A DNA stretch of 64,000 nucleotides from Hydnum rufescens UP504 (GCA_014904985.1 MU128987.1:128153-192152); one strand, 5' to 3'; shown: positions 28,335-42,360, counted from the stretch's first letter. Numbers and translations are program-made. The notes: a model not told the origin generated them from the letters alone.

Positions 28335-30568
28335 ATTCCCTACGTTCATTATCATTCTATGTATATTTTGTCTGTATGTTAGTTAGCACTGTTATACATG
28401 TCCCAGGTGTTTCAAAATGTTTCAAAGAGTATCCGTACCGATCACTCTAACCTCTCGTGGATGGTGTTATCGTTTTGTACGTATGTACGTACGGTACCTG
28501 CCGGCCAGCTATCTATCTCGAGATAATCCCAGGCGTTGTTCTCTATATCTCACGGGAGATATCTAATGACTCTAATGTTCAAAAACCATTCCACCCAGCC
28601 GTCGTCATCTCCATTCACCATTTAAACGACTGCATATACGGAGGGCGGCAGCAACTGGCGTTACTGTGATGGAGAGCGACTCATCACTGTCGTTTCACCG
28701 CCTCTCTTCGCACATCATTCGGATTCCAGATAATCCAGCGCTTCCGGCCGCCCTGATCAGTATTACTTTATGCAGTAATCGAGTCACCTAGCTCGAAGAG
28801 GGCAAAGTTTCCTGGGTTTCCCGCGACCGTCTGTCGGGCCCGTTGTCCCTGGCATGTCTCGCGGGGTTATTGCGGTGGGGTGTAATCGTTCTGTGGACAG
28901 ATTCTATCTATCTTTTTGTTGTACATATCATATCTCTCTCATCGCTTCCGCTGCTTGAGAGGTTCCTGAGGTCCTATATCTTGGCACGTATTAATCCTCG
29001 GTTACATATGTTGCCCAATACAGTAACGTTCTTTGTTCTTTGTTTCTTTTTCTTTTTTGATGGAAGCCTGGGCGCGCGCAAGTTCACGTCGCAGAAAGTG
29101 TGAGTAGCCGGACATGTTGCAATTCAGCTCTGCCGTCTTATATATTCGTGCCTCATTCCATCGAACGAAAACCACATACAGTATTTTTACCCATTTACGG
29201 AACGAAGGGGGGGGGGGGGGTAAATCAGAATCATAGTCCCAAGGGGTCAGGAGAATCTTTGACTGTTTCAAGCCCCACGTCACATTTTTCGGGGAAAAGA
29301 CGTATTAGTGTCAGTGTCAGTGTCTCACCGGGGACTTGGCGTGCGGGGTCCCAAGACTACTGTATGACGCACTGGATGAGACTAGTCACATGTGACAGGG
29401 AGGTTTACGTAAAGAAGCGGAGGCGAGAAATGACTGACGGGTTTTTTTTAGGCGGCCCGTCACGCGCGTGACATTAATATGCGCCAAGTCGCGTATTGAT
29501 AGGAGAGACTTGACATTGTTGACAGTGTTTTTTTTTTTACTGTCAACACCATTCCTGGGATTCTCTCAGTACTGGTATGCTTGTTTAAAATATTTTATTT
29601 TATTTTATTTTTGTTCGCATGGCATGGGTCGAAAAAATGGAGAAAAATTCACACAAGTCCGCTGTGCCGCGGGAGGAACGACGGGGGCCGCGACGTCAGG
29701 GCTCGTTTCATTTAGTTATATCCATTCAAAGAAAAGAAAGGAAAAGAAAAAAAAAAAGAGAAAGAAAGAAAACAAAGGGCTGGTAAGGGTCCCCAATTAC
29801 ATTTATACGCAACTGAATACACGTGTTTTGACCGTGCCTGATCGTCTCAGCCGCTGAGTAACATTGGACCCTAGCCTAGGAGACGGTGTTCCGCTGCGTT
29901 TCGATGGGCGATCTTATTTTGAGACAGACAGATCAAAGAGAGAGAGATCCGGGAGAGAGAACTGTGCCCACGCTGTCATCATACGAAACGACGTCGTTTT
30001 GCCCGATGAGAATCCGTGAGTGTATTTCTCAGCCTCGCGACTTCATGAGAGAGAGGCCATGAGGCGACATTATGAAGGGCACACAGTGCCTCAGGCACAC
30101 GATTACATTGGATTCCTCCGTCATAAATGCATGAATGCACTACCTCCACTCTTACTCTTATGACTCGCACTGTTCCCCACTTATACCAGGCGTATCCTGG
30201 TCATCCTAAAGCGCATAGAGTGAATAAGCGGCAGTATCCTAGGTATGTACTGGTGCATGCAGTGAGACACGAACATGAAACAAAATCCAATTGCAAGTCC
30301 CAAAATGTCAGTGGGATATTAAAACGCGCGCGCAGATGTGGAATTGTACAATCGGGGGCAATGGTGGATGGAGGTCTAATGATTAAGGGAAGACGACGTG
30401 GGAACAAAACGAGTCGTTGGAGGGTTTCTGTGTTGTTACAATGATGGAAACGGATTGAGATGTGTGGAAGATTGATAGTAAATGAGAAAAAATTAAGGAA
30501 GCCGGGACAAGTATGCACAGTAACATAGGCAATTCAAAACAATTCTCGCTCTATTCATGGCCACACTG
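28335..30568. other. Gene-free interval with simple repeats, between convergent genes
   Basis: The interval contains the 3' flanks of INO80 (plus) and the Ser/Pro-rich gene (minus). No protein family was recognised. Low-complexity features include 14 consecutive G at 29,207-29,220, three GTCAGT units near 29,310, (TTTTA)n near 29,590, and an A/G-rich run of AAAGAAAGG type at 29,735-29,775. Their positions between convergent genes suggest terminators and untranslated tails, but no specific signal is demonstrable. Confidence 0.5.
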
Positions 30569-33069
30569 TCAACGTCCGCAATCGAAACTAGGCCTATTGT
30601 CGAGCTCCAAGAAATTCGCCGGCTCCGCTTCGTCTGTTTCTGAAGAGATCTCGAGGAACGACGGCCGCTTCAATATGGATCGTGTGCGAGTCGCACCCAT
30701 TGAACCAGAGGTAACCGAGATAATTGCCTTTGTCGGCTCGGGAAAGTCCTCGGCGGAGACGGCGGTAGTGACTGTGCTTCCAGATGTTGCCGATATCCTG
30801 CGAACACGTTCCGGAGGCTTGTTCTTATTTGACCCACTCCCACTCCACGAACGATATTTATCACTTGGCAACTCGGCAGGCACCTCCAAAATTGCAGGTG
30901 GAGAAGGCCCGACAGAGACCGTCGAAATTACGTGACGAGGTTGTGGTCGATCTCCTGGTGGTGGGGTCCGAGGGACCCGCGAGTGGGATCTCCGGGGCGG
31001 AGGGGGAAGACTATGGACCGGAGGAGCTACATTTGCGACAGGGATGATCGGCTGCCCGCCGAATGAGGTGATACCACCCCCTGTCGACGGTCTCTGGAGT
31101 ACATGGCTCGTCCCATCCTTGCTCATAATCGAAGACTGACGAGATAAAGACAGGGAACTCATGAATGTGTGTGGTCTAGATGGCGACTCGGAAATGCGCC
31201 GCAGCATGATGGTCCGGTCAGAATATGACGTGATCGAGACCGTAGGCTTCATGGGGGTCGTATTCACTCCCAATTTAGCCTTCGAACCATCCAAATCACG
31301 CTGTCCATCTTCCGAGGTACGCGCGGTCTGCAGCACACGCTCCATTTCGCTGGGTGGAAGGATGTGCATGCCCAAGGAACTTGCAGGAGTCGCCAAAGGT
31401 TCCACCACAGGGGCCCGGATTCCAGATGAATCCGAGGGAATAGAGGGCTCAGAAATCCCATCGATCGCCCCAGTAGAAGCCCCTCGCCCATGACGAGACA
31501 GACGAGGGATGCAGTCCTCAATCTGAGACGTCGAAATAGGCTCTATTATGGGGCCAACAAGCGCCTTTGATACAGCATCATGTCCCTTGCTGTCTGTCAG
31601 AGCGCTGAGATTGGTCGTCGCGGACGTTGGGGAACCAGGCAAGGGGCTAGAAGCGCCGGAGACCGACAATCCTACGGAAATGGATGAAGCGGATGAGGCA
31701 CCCTCCGGCAACACCACGGAACCTGGCGAGCTGAACGAGCTGTAATGCCGCAAGGGGTGTTCAACGTCGAGGTGGTGTGAAGCAGGGGCGAGAGATCTCT
31801 GTCGCTTCAACACGTTCCATTTGCTACCACTATTGCGGGCGGGAGAACACGATGGTGAGGACTCCTCTCTGTTCGACGGAGGCTTTCCAGGCTTGGCCGA
31901 GGAGGGAAGCACAGACGGGTATGATGATGGAGGCGGAAGTTCCGCTTCGAGATTGGATGCCGTTTGTAGACGAGCTGGGGATCGATAGGAAATAATGGGA
32001 TCTATCGGACTAAGTAATGGTCGTTCTGCATAGGTGAATTCTGAAGAGCTTGGCGCCACTTCAGGGAAATAATCGAATGCCAAAGGGGAAATATCGAGAA
32101 CGTGTGGACTGTCGCCCGAAGCCGACGACGAAAACGAGAGAGCGGAGGGACTTTGCATAGAAGTGATGGAGCCAGAGAGGACTGGGCGCGTCCGGCCGCC
32201 GGTAGTTGATGTTATCGACTGTTCAGGTATGTGCTGTGGGCGTCTGATGTTCTCGAGAGACGAAGGCGAGGACAAAGGTTGAGATTTCGGGACTTGGGTT
32301 GAGACAAGTTGTACAGCAGTAATGACCGGAGCAAGATTCTGTGTCGGGTTTGCTATTTGTTCTCTACCTGGGAGCGAATAGGAAGGAGCTCTAGAGACAT
32401 GAAGACGAATGTCTGAATTATTTTCAGAACGAAAGGTGCCAAAGTCGCGGTCGGTTCGCTTCGTATCCTGTTGGGAGGAACTGGAAGGCCCAGCACTGGC
32501 GCTGGGGGGAGAGCTGGATGGGCGGGGCACGCGGTTAGCAGATTGACAAGCTGTGGATTGGGGCGCACGCACGTTTCTACAACTGGGGAGGGATGGGAAG
32601 GCAGAGATGTGGCGGTAGTATGGCTTCTCCGTCGACGCTCGCCCTTGGTGGAGTCGAGGGGTAGCGCGGAGGATTGGCTTGGGGAGACGAGGGTGTGATG
32701 TACGACGGTCTTTGAGAGGGCGTCACTAGAAATGGTTGGGCTTCGCTTATAACGACCTGGAAGAGAATCCGACTCGCGCAGTTTGCTGCGACGGTGCGGA
32801 TCTTGGTTGCCATCAGAACTCTTCACTGCCGCCGAGGAGTGACTGCTTGTGATGGTGACCATGGGGCATCTCAAAGAAGCCTCGTCCATGGACTTGGTCG
32901 AGCCTGGGGGATCATGGTCCTTGCTGGTCGCGGTTTTCGAGCTACCCGGACGGAGAGCTTGGAGAACGCCTCTTCGTGTTGAGGTCTGCCCTGAGTCTGA
33001 AGGCGTCTTTTGTTGGCTTAGCTTGCGATTCCACCAGCTGAAATGCTTCGAGGAGGACTCTGAGTTCAT
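30569..33069 (-). CDS. Large Ser/Pro-rich, probably disordered protein
   Basis: The start at 33,069 gives MNSESSSKHFSWWNRKLS; the C terminus is RSILKRPSFLEISSETDEAE..SFDCGR. The product (roughly 800 residues) is dominated by Ser, Pro and Thr with many SP and TP sites and RRxS-type patches, as in heavily phosphorylated scaffold or cell-polarity proteins. No globular domain was recognised. Two long frames overlap at 32,353-32,572; a plausible 86-nt intron (donor in GAGCGTCGAC, acceptor CCACAG) joins GE to CQSANRVPRPSSS and keeps the frame. The short WWNRKL element near the N terminus is the most conserved-looking part. Function unknown. Confidence 0.65.
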
Positions 33070-36000
33070 GTAGGTCGTGATGAAGAGGACATGGGACATA
33101 AAGTAGTGCGACAGCCTGCTGATACTCGAAATATCAAACAAATGCCCGGATACAATTCAGATGCGTTGGTTACAGTTCATTTCTATTCATTTTGCTTTTT
33201 TCCAATACCGTTTTTAGTCCAGACACATGGCCGAAATTAGCGAACACGCTGCAAGCTAATTCCAGGCGATGGCAACGCGGAAAACCATCCATCCTCATCG
33301 GTCCTCCTGGATCTGATTCTCTAAGCTCGAAGCCGAAGGTTCTCTTGAAGAACTTGCCTCTAACGGGTGTCCTCGAACCCTTGGGACTCTGGGCCACAGG
33401 GCAAAGCATACTACGGAGAAAATTACAGATACGATCGACCCCTGCAAAGACACCCCAAGTATGAGCTAGCTAGCTAACCACCCGCCCCGAAATATCTGGG
33501 ATGAGTCGCTCGTTGAGAGCCTAGCGTATCAATAGTTCATTAGTTCATCCGTTTTTGGGTACAGGCTCCTAAATTACTTCCGTCATTCATCGATGGACTA
33601 GTTTTTGTGAGGGACGGCATGTCGACAGCGATCTCATCTCCCGATTGCGGATTCCTGGCGAGTGGCGAGTACGTCCCGGATATCCGCATGCGATGCAATC
33701 TCGATGGTACAAGGTGCTCTGTTAGATCGATGCAAGAACGAGGGTGAGAACCTGGTGGGAAGAGGAAGAGCTTCCAGCTAGCTTCAAAATGTCGATTTTC
33801 TCGTACGGTGGGCCTGGTGTGGCCATCGCAACTAGCCCAGAGTTACTGTCTCCGCGTCCGTCAAGCACCAGGCGGTAGTGGAATAGAATGAGTTCTTCGT
33901 GCATAACCGAGACTCATCAGGACTGCAAGTGTTCGACCTGCGTCTCGCACCGGGTCATCTGTTTAGGGAAATTGTATTCCAAGTCTGTCTCCAGGCACTC
34001 TCGGTGTAGTACCAGAAAATTTGAGAGCACATGCCCCTATCAAGATCGTCGAGATACATTTTGCTCGGGGAAAACAGTCTTGAGCCGCAGAACATTTCTC
34101 GACGATGGTATCCCGATCCTCAGAATGCATGAACCGTCATGACCATTGGTCACTATCATATGTGTGAGAGAGTTAGTCGGCTCCAGACTCGCTTGCGAAG
34201 GCAAGCTTTACGAGAGGCGCACAGAGGCCGGAAAACGAGGTGTAAAATTCCCATGCCCTTTACGCACACGTGGTCCGGAACGACCAAGAGCACGATCCAA
34301 AAGAATCCATAGAAGCACCGGTAGCACATACCCAGGATAGTGCAAGCGAAAAAATCACACGTCCTTTCCATGCGCGAGAAACGACGGAAGGGTGAAGACC
34401 GGTTGTGAGACGGTGGCCGCCTGGGGAGTGTTCGGGCGCATAAAAATGACTAAATTTGCAAGAAGCAAGGCAAGTCGATAGTTTTTTCACGCATACGCCA
34501 CGCCGGACAATCTAGATCGCCACACGTTGGGTTCTTCGTGTCCGATTCAACAGCACACCTCTAAGACTCACTTTCTCGGGCACCTGGTAACGACTGCACG
34601 CCGCAGCTGTGGCCTAGCCTAGAGAACCGGATACACGGTAGTGGATGGACACGGGAAAGATCGTACGAATCGCAGCTATGGGGGGCCCGGGCCAGTAGAT
34701 CAACACGAAATTATGGTGAGGGACACGACGGCCCAGAACCACGTAACTCCTTGGCATAATACGATCCCCCCATGGTCTGGGACGGTATGGCACGTCGCAG
34801 GCAACACGACTGTGATTGCCATTCTTTCGTGCGTTCCGGGCGGACGTCAATTTCGCGGTAGAATGCGCTAGTCGGAATTCCAAGCGAAGATATCGAGACA
34901 CCGTTAGGAGGCCACAGCCCTCCCCAAGATAGCACTTGAGGTCCGCAATAAACTAGGTTCCTATTGATAGTTAGCAATTAGGAATCGTTGAACCACTAGT
35001 TCGGCCTTCATTACGGTAGGGATTCTTCTCTTCATCATCCTCGGCCACGTACCATGGGCGACCATCGAAGGAAACCTTCGAGCCAACTCCTCGTCCGCAG
35101 ATTTTAAAGAGCAGATCATTCCCTAGAGCAGGCCTGTCATTTCCCAGTTCATATGAGTCATTTGACTGCGACCGAAGGAAGCCTCTGCTTCTCACATCGA
35201 AATCAAGTCGATTCCAGTCATCCAAGCATCCTGAAGGCCCCATAACCGCCGTATCCCAGGGATCCCAGGAAAAAGGCCCCTAAAGGATAGAAGAATGAGC
35301 GTTGATGCATCAATCGACGGTTACGACGAATGCCTCGACCCAGCGGGAGAGGCTGTTGTGTCAAAGCTTATCCGTCAGCTCAGTGGACCGCAGCCTCACC
35401 AACTTCCTAGAGATGGGATCCAGAGAGGGTTGACGCGTCACAACCCGCTCTCGCAACATCGCTATTTGGGTCTCCCGAGGTGCAGTTGCCTTGGCCGTCA
35501 CCACACGACGGCGATCATGCAAGCGTCTCAGGAGTGATAGATGCGCCCTACTGCTTCGTTTCTACTGGCATCCAGGCAGTGCCTTGCCCACTGGACCTGA
35601 ATACTGGTCAGTTGATTGTCTTCGCCTGCATTTGAAATAAATCTTCCACCACACTCAGTCTTATATTCTTATCAGATCCAAAAGACAGCTACTACCACCT
35701 ACGAGGACGCGAGGCAAGGACGATTCAAAGCAAATCGCGAGTTCGAAGCGGAAGCGAAGGCAACGGCATCGCGTGCACCTTACCTCTTCGCCCCTTGCCA
35801 CTGTAGGCCGGTCCTGAACTCTGGCTCTGGCGCTTAACCTAGGCCCCCCACGTTCTTTTGGGACTCTAATAAGGTTATTATCGCCGCTTGGAAGCTGATA
35901 ATCCACTACCACGCCTAATACACCATGCGACTTTTTTTGCCACTCCGATCCATCAATTGGCGGAATTGTCACATTTACTGCGCAATACCTGCGAGCTTTG

Positions 36001-36443
36001 GAGTCGCAGCGTCCCGGAATTGGCGCTCCTTGCCGCCCCCTGCGCACTCCAGCGTCTCTATGTTTTTTTTTTTTGCGATTTTACCTCCTTCTGGCGTCTG
36101 GTTGCCTTGAATCGTATGTTTACGCTTGCCCTGAACATTATAGATATCTCATATCCGGGGCTCACATATTGGCTTCGCTAATTCCCTGCTTTCACTATAT
36201 TGTGCTCTCGTTTCACACATAGCTTTTTTTAGGCCAGCATACGCGGTAAGCAATGTCACTGCGTGCGTTCTCTTCTTTAAGTCTTCATCACACTAGGCCC
36301 TTCATCTCCCAACGAATCGTCTCAACAAGCCACAACTATCATCAAAGCCGCCTATCACGTATCACCCACTGTCCTAGGTACCCTTCCACTGATGAAGTCT
36401 TCCCAACTAGTCATTCGTTCGAACTAATCATTTGTCTCTAGAT
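33070..36443. other. Long interval with a possible minus-strand hypothetical gene
   Basis: No family was recognised. Minus-strand open stretches at 35,243-34,974 (CLDDWNRLDFDVRSRGFLRS, then ICGRGVGSKVSFDGRPWYVA) and 34,960-34,840 (VYCGPQVLSWGGLWPPNGVS, then LGIPTSAFYREIDVRP) have convincing composition and could be consecutive exons of one gene. A third frame next to it (MAITVVLPATCHTV) may continue it. No start or stop could be fixed. 33,142-34,700 and 35,840-36,443 hold nothing I can support; 36,061-36,075 is a T run. Confidence 0.3.
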
Positions 36444-37842
36444 ATGGAACCTCGTGAACCTTATTCGGGCCACCGTCCTATCCAACCCTCAGCGCAATGG
36501 GCGACCTACCCGACGTTGGCGCGCGACATGGACAGTCGTCAGTCGTTATCACCCCAGAGTGGAAGCGGCACGGAGTCAGGTCCGGGCTCCCAGTGGCAGT
36601 CTTTCCACAATTACCACCACGCTGAAAGGCGCCCCCAAGGCGCAATGGAGACTTCGGGGCCTCATTCCCCCTCGTTCAATGCCTCACATCGCCCCCCTTC
36701 TTCAAGTGCGGCGACGAGTGCCTCTCCCATGTCTAGCCCTGCCTCATCCCTGGCTGGCTGGAATAACTATCTGATGGCTGATGAATTGGTCGACCCTCGC
36801 CGCCACCACCCTCCGGCCTCCATTGCCGAGTTAGGTACCTTTCAGGGTTCCCACAATGTGTACAATCCAATTGAGATGGAGGCCGCCCGAAATTACCGAA
36901 ACCCACAGGATTACGCTACTCGTTCACTATCCGCGCAATCAAGCACATCACAGTCGCACTGGCAGGGTCTAGCACCCATGGCACCCAATGCAATTTCTCA
37001 ATACGACCACACAGAACAAAACCTAAATTCTCCCATGGCACAGCCATCGGCGCCACACGACGTCAGCCTCCCAGCCGCCGGGACGACTTCCTTCAGGAGG
37101 GCGCCAGTGGAAGACCAACACTCGAGAGCTTCCTCAGTCTCGTCCTCGAGCGTTAGCCCCACGTTTAGAGCTATCCAGGTGACGAACCCCACGGAGAACG
37201 AACCCCGTGACGATTGGCGCTTAACGGTCCCCATCTTCAATTGGCTATCCGCCGTCCTCGATCCGAAACGCCGACCCGACAAATCTACCCCAGCGCCCTC
37301 CGGCAATTGTCTCCTATGCGACACATTCTGCCAACGTCCCGGGACACTCCAGCAGCACGTCATATGTCAGCACCGCATGAGGATAGCGCGACAATATATC
37401 CAAAAGCGTCCGTACAACGACCTCCTCGCCCTGACATTCACCGTCCTCCAACTTCATTCTGATCGCCGCCCAGGTCCAGTGGAGAACGAATGCGTGCACT
37501 TTCGCTACGTGCTGAAATTCAGTCCTCCGTCAGGACTCGCCCGTTCCCTCCCGATGCCTTCCCCCTCCTGCGCGAGACGTTTCATGCCCTGTGCCACACG
37601 GACAGATGGAAGGGGGTCACGTGCGAATACTGTGGCCTGTTGGCACAGAGGCGGGCCGCCCTGGAGGAACATGTTACCAAGTGTTCGTACAACCCCACCG
37701 CGTCGAAGAAGAAGACGAGTAAGAAAGCAGTGCTGGAACAGTTAAAAAGACCGAGACTTGGTAAACATTCTCTTCCGTCTCATCCCATACTTTGCTCGTG
37801 CTTACCCGCTTCAATTTGTTTTCAGTGGACGAGGACAATTGA
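36444..37842 (+). CDS. C2H2-like zinc-finger protein
   Basis: Three exons (36,444-37,411; 37,474-37,760; 37,826-37,842) total 1,272 nt, giving 423 residues. About 270 residues are Ser/Pro/His-rich and probably disordered, followed by WRLTVPIFNWLSAVLDPKRR and a first finger CLLCDTFCQRPGTLQQHVIC with a further QH. After the 62-nt intron a second finger appears, CEYCGLLAQRRAALEEHVTKC-like, of C2HC pattern. A basic tail (KKKTSKKAVLEQLKRPRL) ends in VDEDN. This is probably a nuclear, DNA- or RNA-binding protein, but it matches no factor I can name. The ATG at 36,444 follows a CTCTAG, so a non-coding 5' exon is possible. Confidence 0.75.
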
Positions 37843-38382
37843 TTAATTGATTGAATCTTGGTGCTGGTGACCTTTTCTTTTTTCCAACTTCATCTCAACT
37901 GGACCCTTAGCTGGCTAGAGGGGCATTTTCGCTGTTCTAAGTCGTATAGGTCATGAGTACATTGCAAGAGTGGTTTGTATTCTTTCTATAGTGCGTGATG
38001 ATCTCGATGTCGGAGGCGAGGAGAGAAAATGATGATGGATGCGTGGATCAAGAATAGGCATACAGACGATAATGATGAATGCTTGAAGACGAACGGGAGA
38101 TTATGAAAGTACATGCTAGGAACGACGGCCGAGGGACAAGAAATTACTACTCATATTTTTGTAAACACCACAATAGGTATGTGGAGCCTCGTCTAGTAAG
38201 TGATGCCAGTCCATAATAAAGTAAGGCGCAAGAGAGAACAGGCGGTCAAGGGCAGCAGAAACAGCGAGAGCGAGAGCGTAGCTTGACGTCGAACACAGAG
38301 TGAAATCACCGACTTCGAGAGTCATCTAAACGTCCTGCGCCGTAGCACAATAAAATGGACTATTGAAACGCTGCTTCGACCT

Positions 38383-41300
38383 TCAGGCGTTTTCGTAGGC
38401 CGGTGGGAGAGCGTTCCACTGTGCCGGGCCTGCCATATGTGTGGTAGACATCCCCTTGGGTGTATGATATGGGTGATGCCCAATTGCAACAGACGTCGGC
38501 GGGATGCCTTCAAAGGGTGCAGGGTAAGATTGATAAGGAGCACCCATCCTACTGTTATGATGATTATTGCTGTTACCATGCCGATGGCGGCCATGCTGGG
38601 AAATATGACCTTGATGACTCTGCCGATGATCATTCTTCCTGTTATTGTCAACCAATTGCTGCAAGGTCGGTCCGTGAGCTGCACCGGTCCCATGCTGGTC
38701 ATTGCTGTGAGACGAGTGTTGACGAGGGAGGTGAGGTCGAGAATGCCTAGGATTCGACGTCCGAGGTCGAGAATGGGCAGATGTAGGCATCGTAGGAGGA
38801 ACAGAAGCTGGGGATATATGATGCTCATAGACAGGAGGAACGTATGAAACAGGGGCCGACATATGCGGCGGAGGAGCTTGATGCAAACTGTGATGATTCT
38901 GGGTAAAACCATGAGTCCGCGAAACATCCCATTCAATGGGCATAGCCTGTGCTGAGACGTGGTGGGGAGGCTGACTCATAATAACTTGCTGAGGAAGCCA
39001 CGGCGGCGTTGAATAATTGGTGTGTTCAGACCATGTGTTCTGCATCGAATCTGAATTCGTACCCATGTACTGATCGAGGACCTCGTTCTTATAGAAGGGA
39101 ATGAGAATGCCTTGCTCGTTATGGACAAAGCCAGATGCTTGAACTGGGGGCTGAGGAATGGGGGAAGGTGTTGTGGAAGTAGAGGTAGAGCTCATTGGTG
39201 GTGGGGAAGTGTTGTTCACGTGGGCAAACGGAACGTAGGGTTGCTAATGTTACGAAGAAGCATCAGTGATGGAGCTGACTTGCCACATGTTCACATACAT
39301 GAGGATATATGACCCGAGGGACTTGGGGAAAGGGGGGACCCCAACTAGTGTAAGGGTGACCTCCATTGGGTATACCCTTCCGGCATCATGTACGGCGGAG
39401 CCACATGCGGAACGTACATCATCGTAGTGGGCGCATACGGAACGTATATGTCTTGGTATGGATAAGGTGCCTGAGGAGGTACAGCGAACGTGGTCGGTGA
39501 TGGGCGGATACCAGAAGGCGTGGAGGGGTCAGACTTTGCACGAGAACGATGGGGCCGAGGATAAGAAAATTGTGAGCTAGGCTTCGAGCGTCCATGAGAA
39601 GACGGGGTAGAGGGCGAGACAGAGTCGACTACTTTCTCAGAGGCAGGGGAGTGAAGTTGGCGTTTAGACAGTTCCGCAGTAGCACTTGAGGGATAATCCT
39701 GGTCGACGATAGATGCTGAAAGGGATGCTGAAGGACTTGTTGCAGCAGGTAAGCGCGTGGCACCATCGGTGGGATTATCAATGGGTAAAGATGGCGAGTC
39801 GTCTGCCAACGCAATCACAGGGTGAGGCGAATTACCGATGTCATTCGAGCCCTTGGATTCCATTCCATCCAATCCGAGACCTTCGATAGTACGATGACGA
39901 CGCCAGTGGGGAATGCGACTCTTGTAATCTGTTGTGCTATACTTGACGCGGATGGCCATGTTTCCGAAGACTCGATCATCCTAAGGTCCTATTATCAGCG
40001 ATAACATTGCGCAAACCAAGGTTTGTGAACGTACCTCGCCAGCAATCGCGGCAGGCATGACCGATGCGTCGACGAACTTCACAAAGGCATGTCCCGGTTT
40101 GTCATACGCCGTGTTGAAGACGAGCTTTACATGTGCAATTTCACCGTATGGTTCGAAAATGGCAGAGAGCTTGGCTTCGGTCCAGCCGTATCCTCGATCG
40201 AGACATCCAACAAAGAGAGAGTCTCCCGGAACGTATGCGTGCTTACCTGAATATGAGTGGCTATGCATATTGCTGGACGCAGACGGATGAATAACCCTGG
40301 TATATGTGACGGGAGAAGGTGTGACAGGAGCAACGGTGGAAGGGGTATCTAGTTGGTAGGGAGAATGACGAAGTGAGGCAGGCGTCTCGGGAGACAGAGG
40401 TAATTCTGGTGACATTATACGCGTCCGGGCATTGGGGGACTGGGGCTCGTGCTCGTCACTCTCAGTGGGAGAAGATATCCCAGCGGAAGTAGGATCTTCG
40501 GATATCAGCGACCGGTCAGGAATATCCGTTGAACCCGTGTCGTTGGCAATTTCGATGCCTGTAATTCGATCTGCTCGAGGCACAACGACAATCTTATCCT
40601 GCCGACGCCCCATCCAGATGCCCCCACCTTTATCAGAAGAGGAATCGACGAATTGTGGTTGGCTCGTACTTACGCCGTCCACTGACGTTGAGCCTGGCAG
40701 AGGGGGAAAGTCCTCGGGAAGGGGACCACGGGACACAATGGGCAAGGAAACGATAAATTTCGAAGCCGGAGATTTGGGGTCCATGACGTCAGGGGTGTTG
40801 TGAGGTCTCGTGGAAAAACTGGACGAATCATGCACTGGACTCGATGAATGAGATATACGAGGATACGATTGTGGAACGGGCTGTATAAACTGGCGCTGTT
40901 GATAGTGTGAAGGGTGTGGATGTTCATGAGCCCAAGTGACGATGAGGTTCGGAAATTGGGCAAGTGTCTGAGGAAGTATACGTGAGGTCAACATTCAGGT
41001 GGAAAGGGATGGGGACCGACGTGAACGGCAGACACGGCGTCATTACGCTGCGCCCACTTGATCTCTACAAGAAAGGTCAACAAAAAGCGCCAGCGCAGAA
41101 TCCCCCGAACACGAACCCCAAGTCAGCGAGTCTTCCGGTTTATCACATTCGACATTCTGCGAAGGGTGAGGAGCATAAGGAAACCCATGGACCTCTTCAG
41201 GAGGAGGCACCCTAAAGGAACGGAAATATTCTAGAGGGCCAAACAACTCCACAAGTGTCCTCATGGTCTGAACAAGGTATGGGTCAGTATTATGAAAGCT

Positions 41301-42360
41301 TGGAAAGTGTGAACAATGCTTGCCTCAGCCCTGGACACATCGGGATTGAGAGAAACGAGCGCGCCAGCACCACGGAGGCGATCTTCAGAGTAAGGCCAGT
41401 GTGGATGCTCCTCCTCCGTATAATTGCGAGCTTCATCATTAAAAGTGACCTGCACGTAGCTGTCCAACTTCACATGAGTGGCAGCGCAACGAGAAGGATC
41501 ATATGACAACTCGCCGTGATTGGAACTTCGGGTCTCCTCAGTCTGACCCATTCAATGAGGGTATCATGGTTTATAGCGTGAGGCGGAGGGTGGGGACCGG
41601 TGAACTCGGGTTCGCTGCGGCGAGGAACAGAGGGCGGAAAGAAACGAGGAGGGTCCGATGAGCTTTAGCTGGCTCGCAGCGTATACATCGACCTTGTATG
41701 AAAGACATATGACAAGCCTGAATGGCAGCCCGTGCTTGCTCAGGAGTCTATAAAAGTAGAGACGTATGATTACGATCTCCATATTATTCTAGAGTGAGAA
41801 TAAGACGCGACCTCGAATTGGACAAAAGCACAATTAGCAGCGTTGCCTGACTTGACATCGTGGATGAACTTGATGTTAATGATACTGCCGTGGTTTCCAA
41901 GAGAGCCACGGAGTAGACTGTCAAGCTCAGCATTGGGCATCGGGGGAAGACTGGCAACAAAGACACTGGCGTTGTGGTCCCAACGCTGCAGAGGGCGAGG
42001 ACGAGGGATTCTGCTATAGCCAACATCCGCTGGAGGAGCAATGGTGGGATACTGATCTGCGTCACCCCACGAGGCCTTGGGATCGTGATCAGTATTACGT
42101 CCCTCCCAGCCGATATCTTGACGAGCCGATGCACTCTCGCGGTGAGACGCGACGGAGCTCTCAGAGACGGTCGTATCAACCTCAGAACGCGTTCCATCAG
42201 GTTCACTAAATGCCACAGATGTATCCCTACCGTCAGGTCCCATGATCTCGGAAGCCGTCGCGTCTTCGGAGACTGCGGAGGCGGAAGCAGAGGCGGGAAG
42301 GGAGTCGAAGCGTGTGCCCCAGGCTCGTCTAGCAGCAGCGCGAGAGCTGCGTGGAGGCAT
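38383..42360 (-). CDS. Multi-RRM RNA-binding protein
   Basis: The start at 42,360 gives MPPRSSRAAARRAWGTRFDS. A first RRM reads ASVFVASLPPMPNAELDSLL, then IINIKFIHDVKSG and NCAFVQFE. A degenerate middle RRM spans 41,550-41,050 (MRTLVELFGPLEYFRSFRV as RNP2/helix region). A clear third RRM near 40,230-40,060 reads DSLFVGCLDRGYGWTEAKL, then GEIAHVKLVFNTAY and GHAFVKFVD, then after an intron VFGNMAIRVKYST. Long Ser/Pro and Gln/His-rich linkers follow, ending with a QHG/His-rich tail at 38,383. The layout suggests a cytoplasmic mRNA-binding regulator. At 39,345-39,375 the frame changes from MMPEGYTQW to YTSWGPPFPQVP; this needs either a very short 31-nt intron or a one-base indel. Treating it as one gene is an inference. 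Confidence 0.75.

Noticed and set aside
29207..29220. Telomere or centromere signal from the G run and nearby simple repeats
   Set aside because: The run is an isolated homopolymer without repeated telomeric units and lies between ordinary genes.
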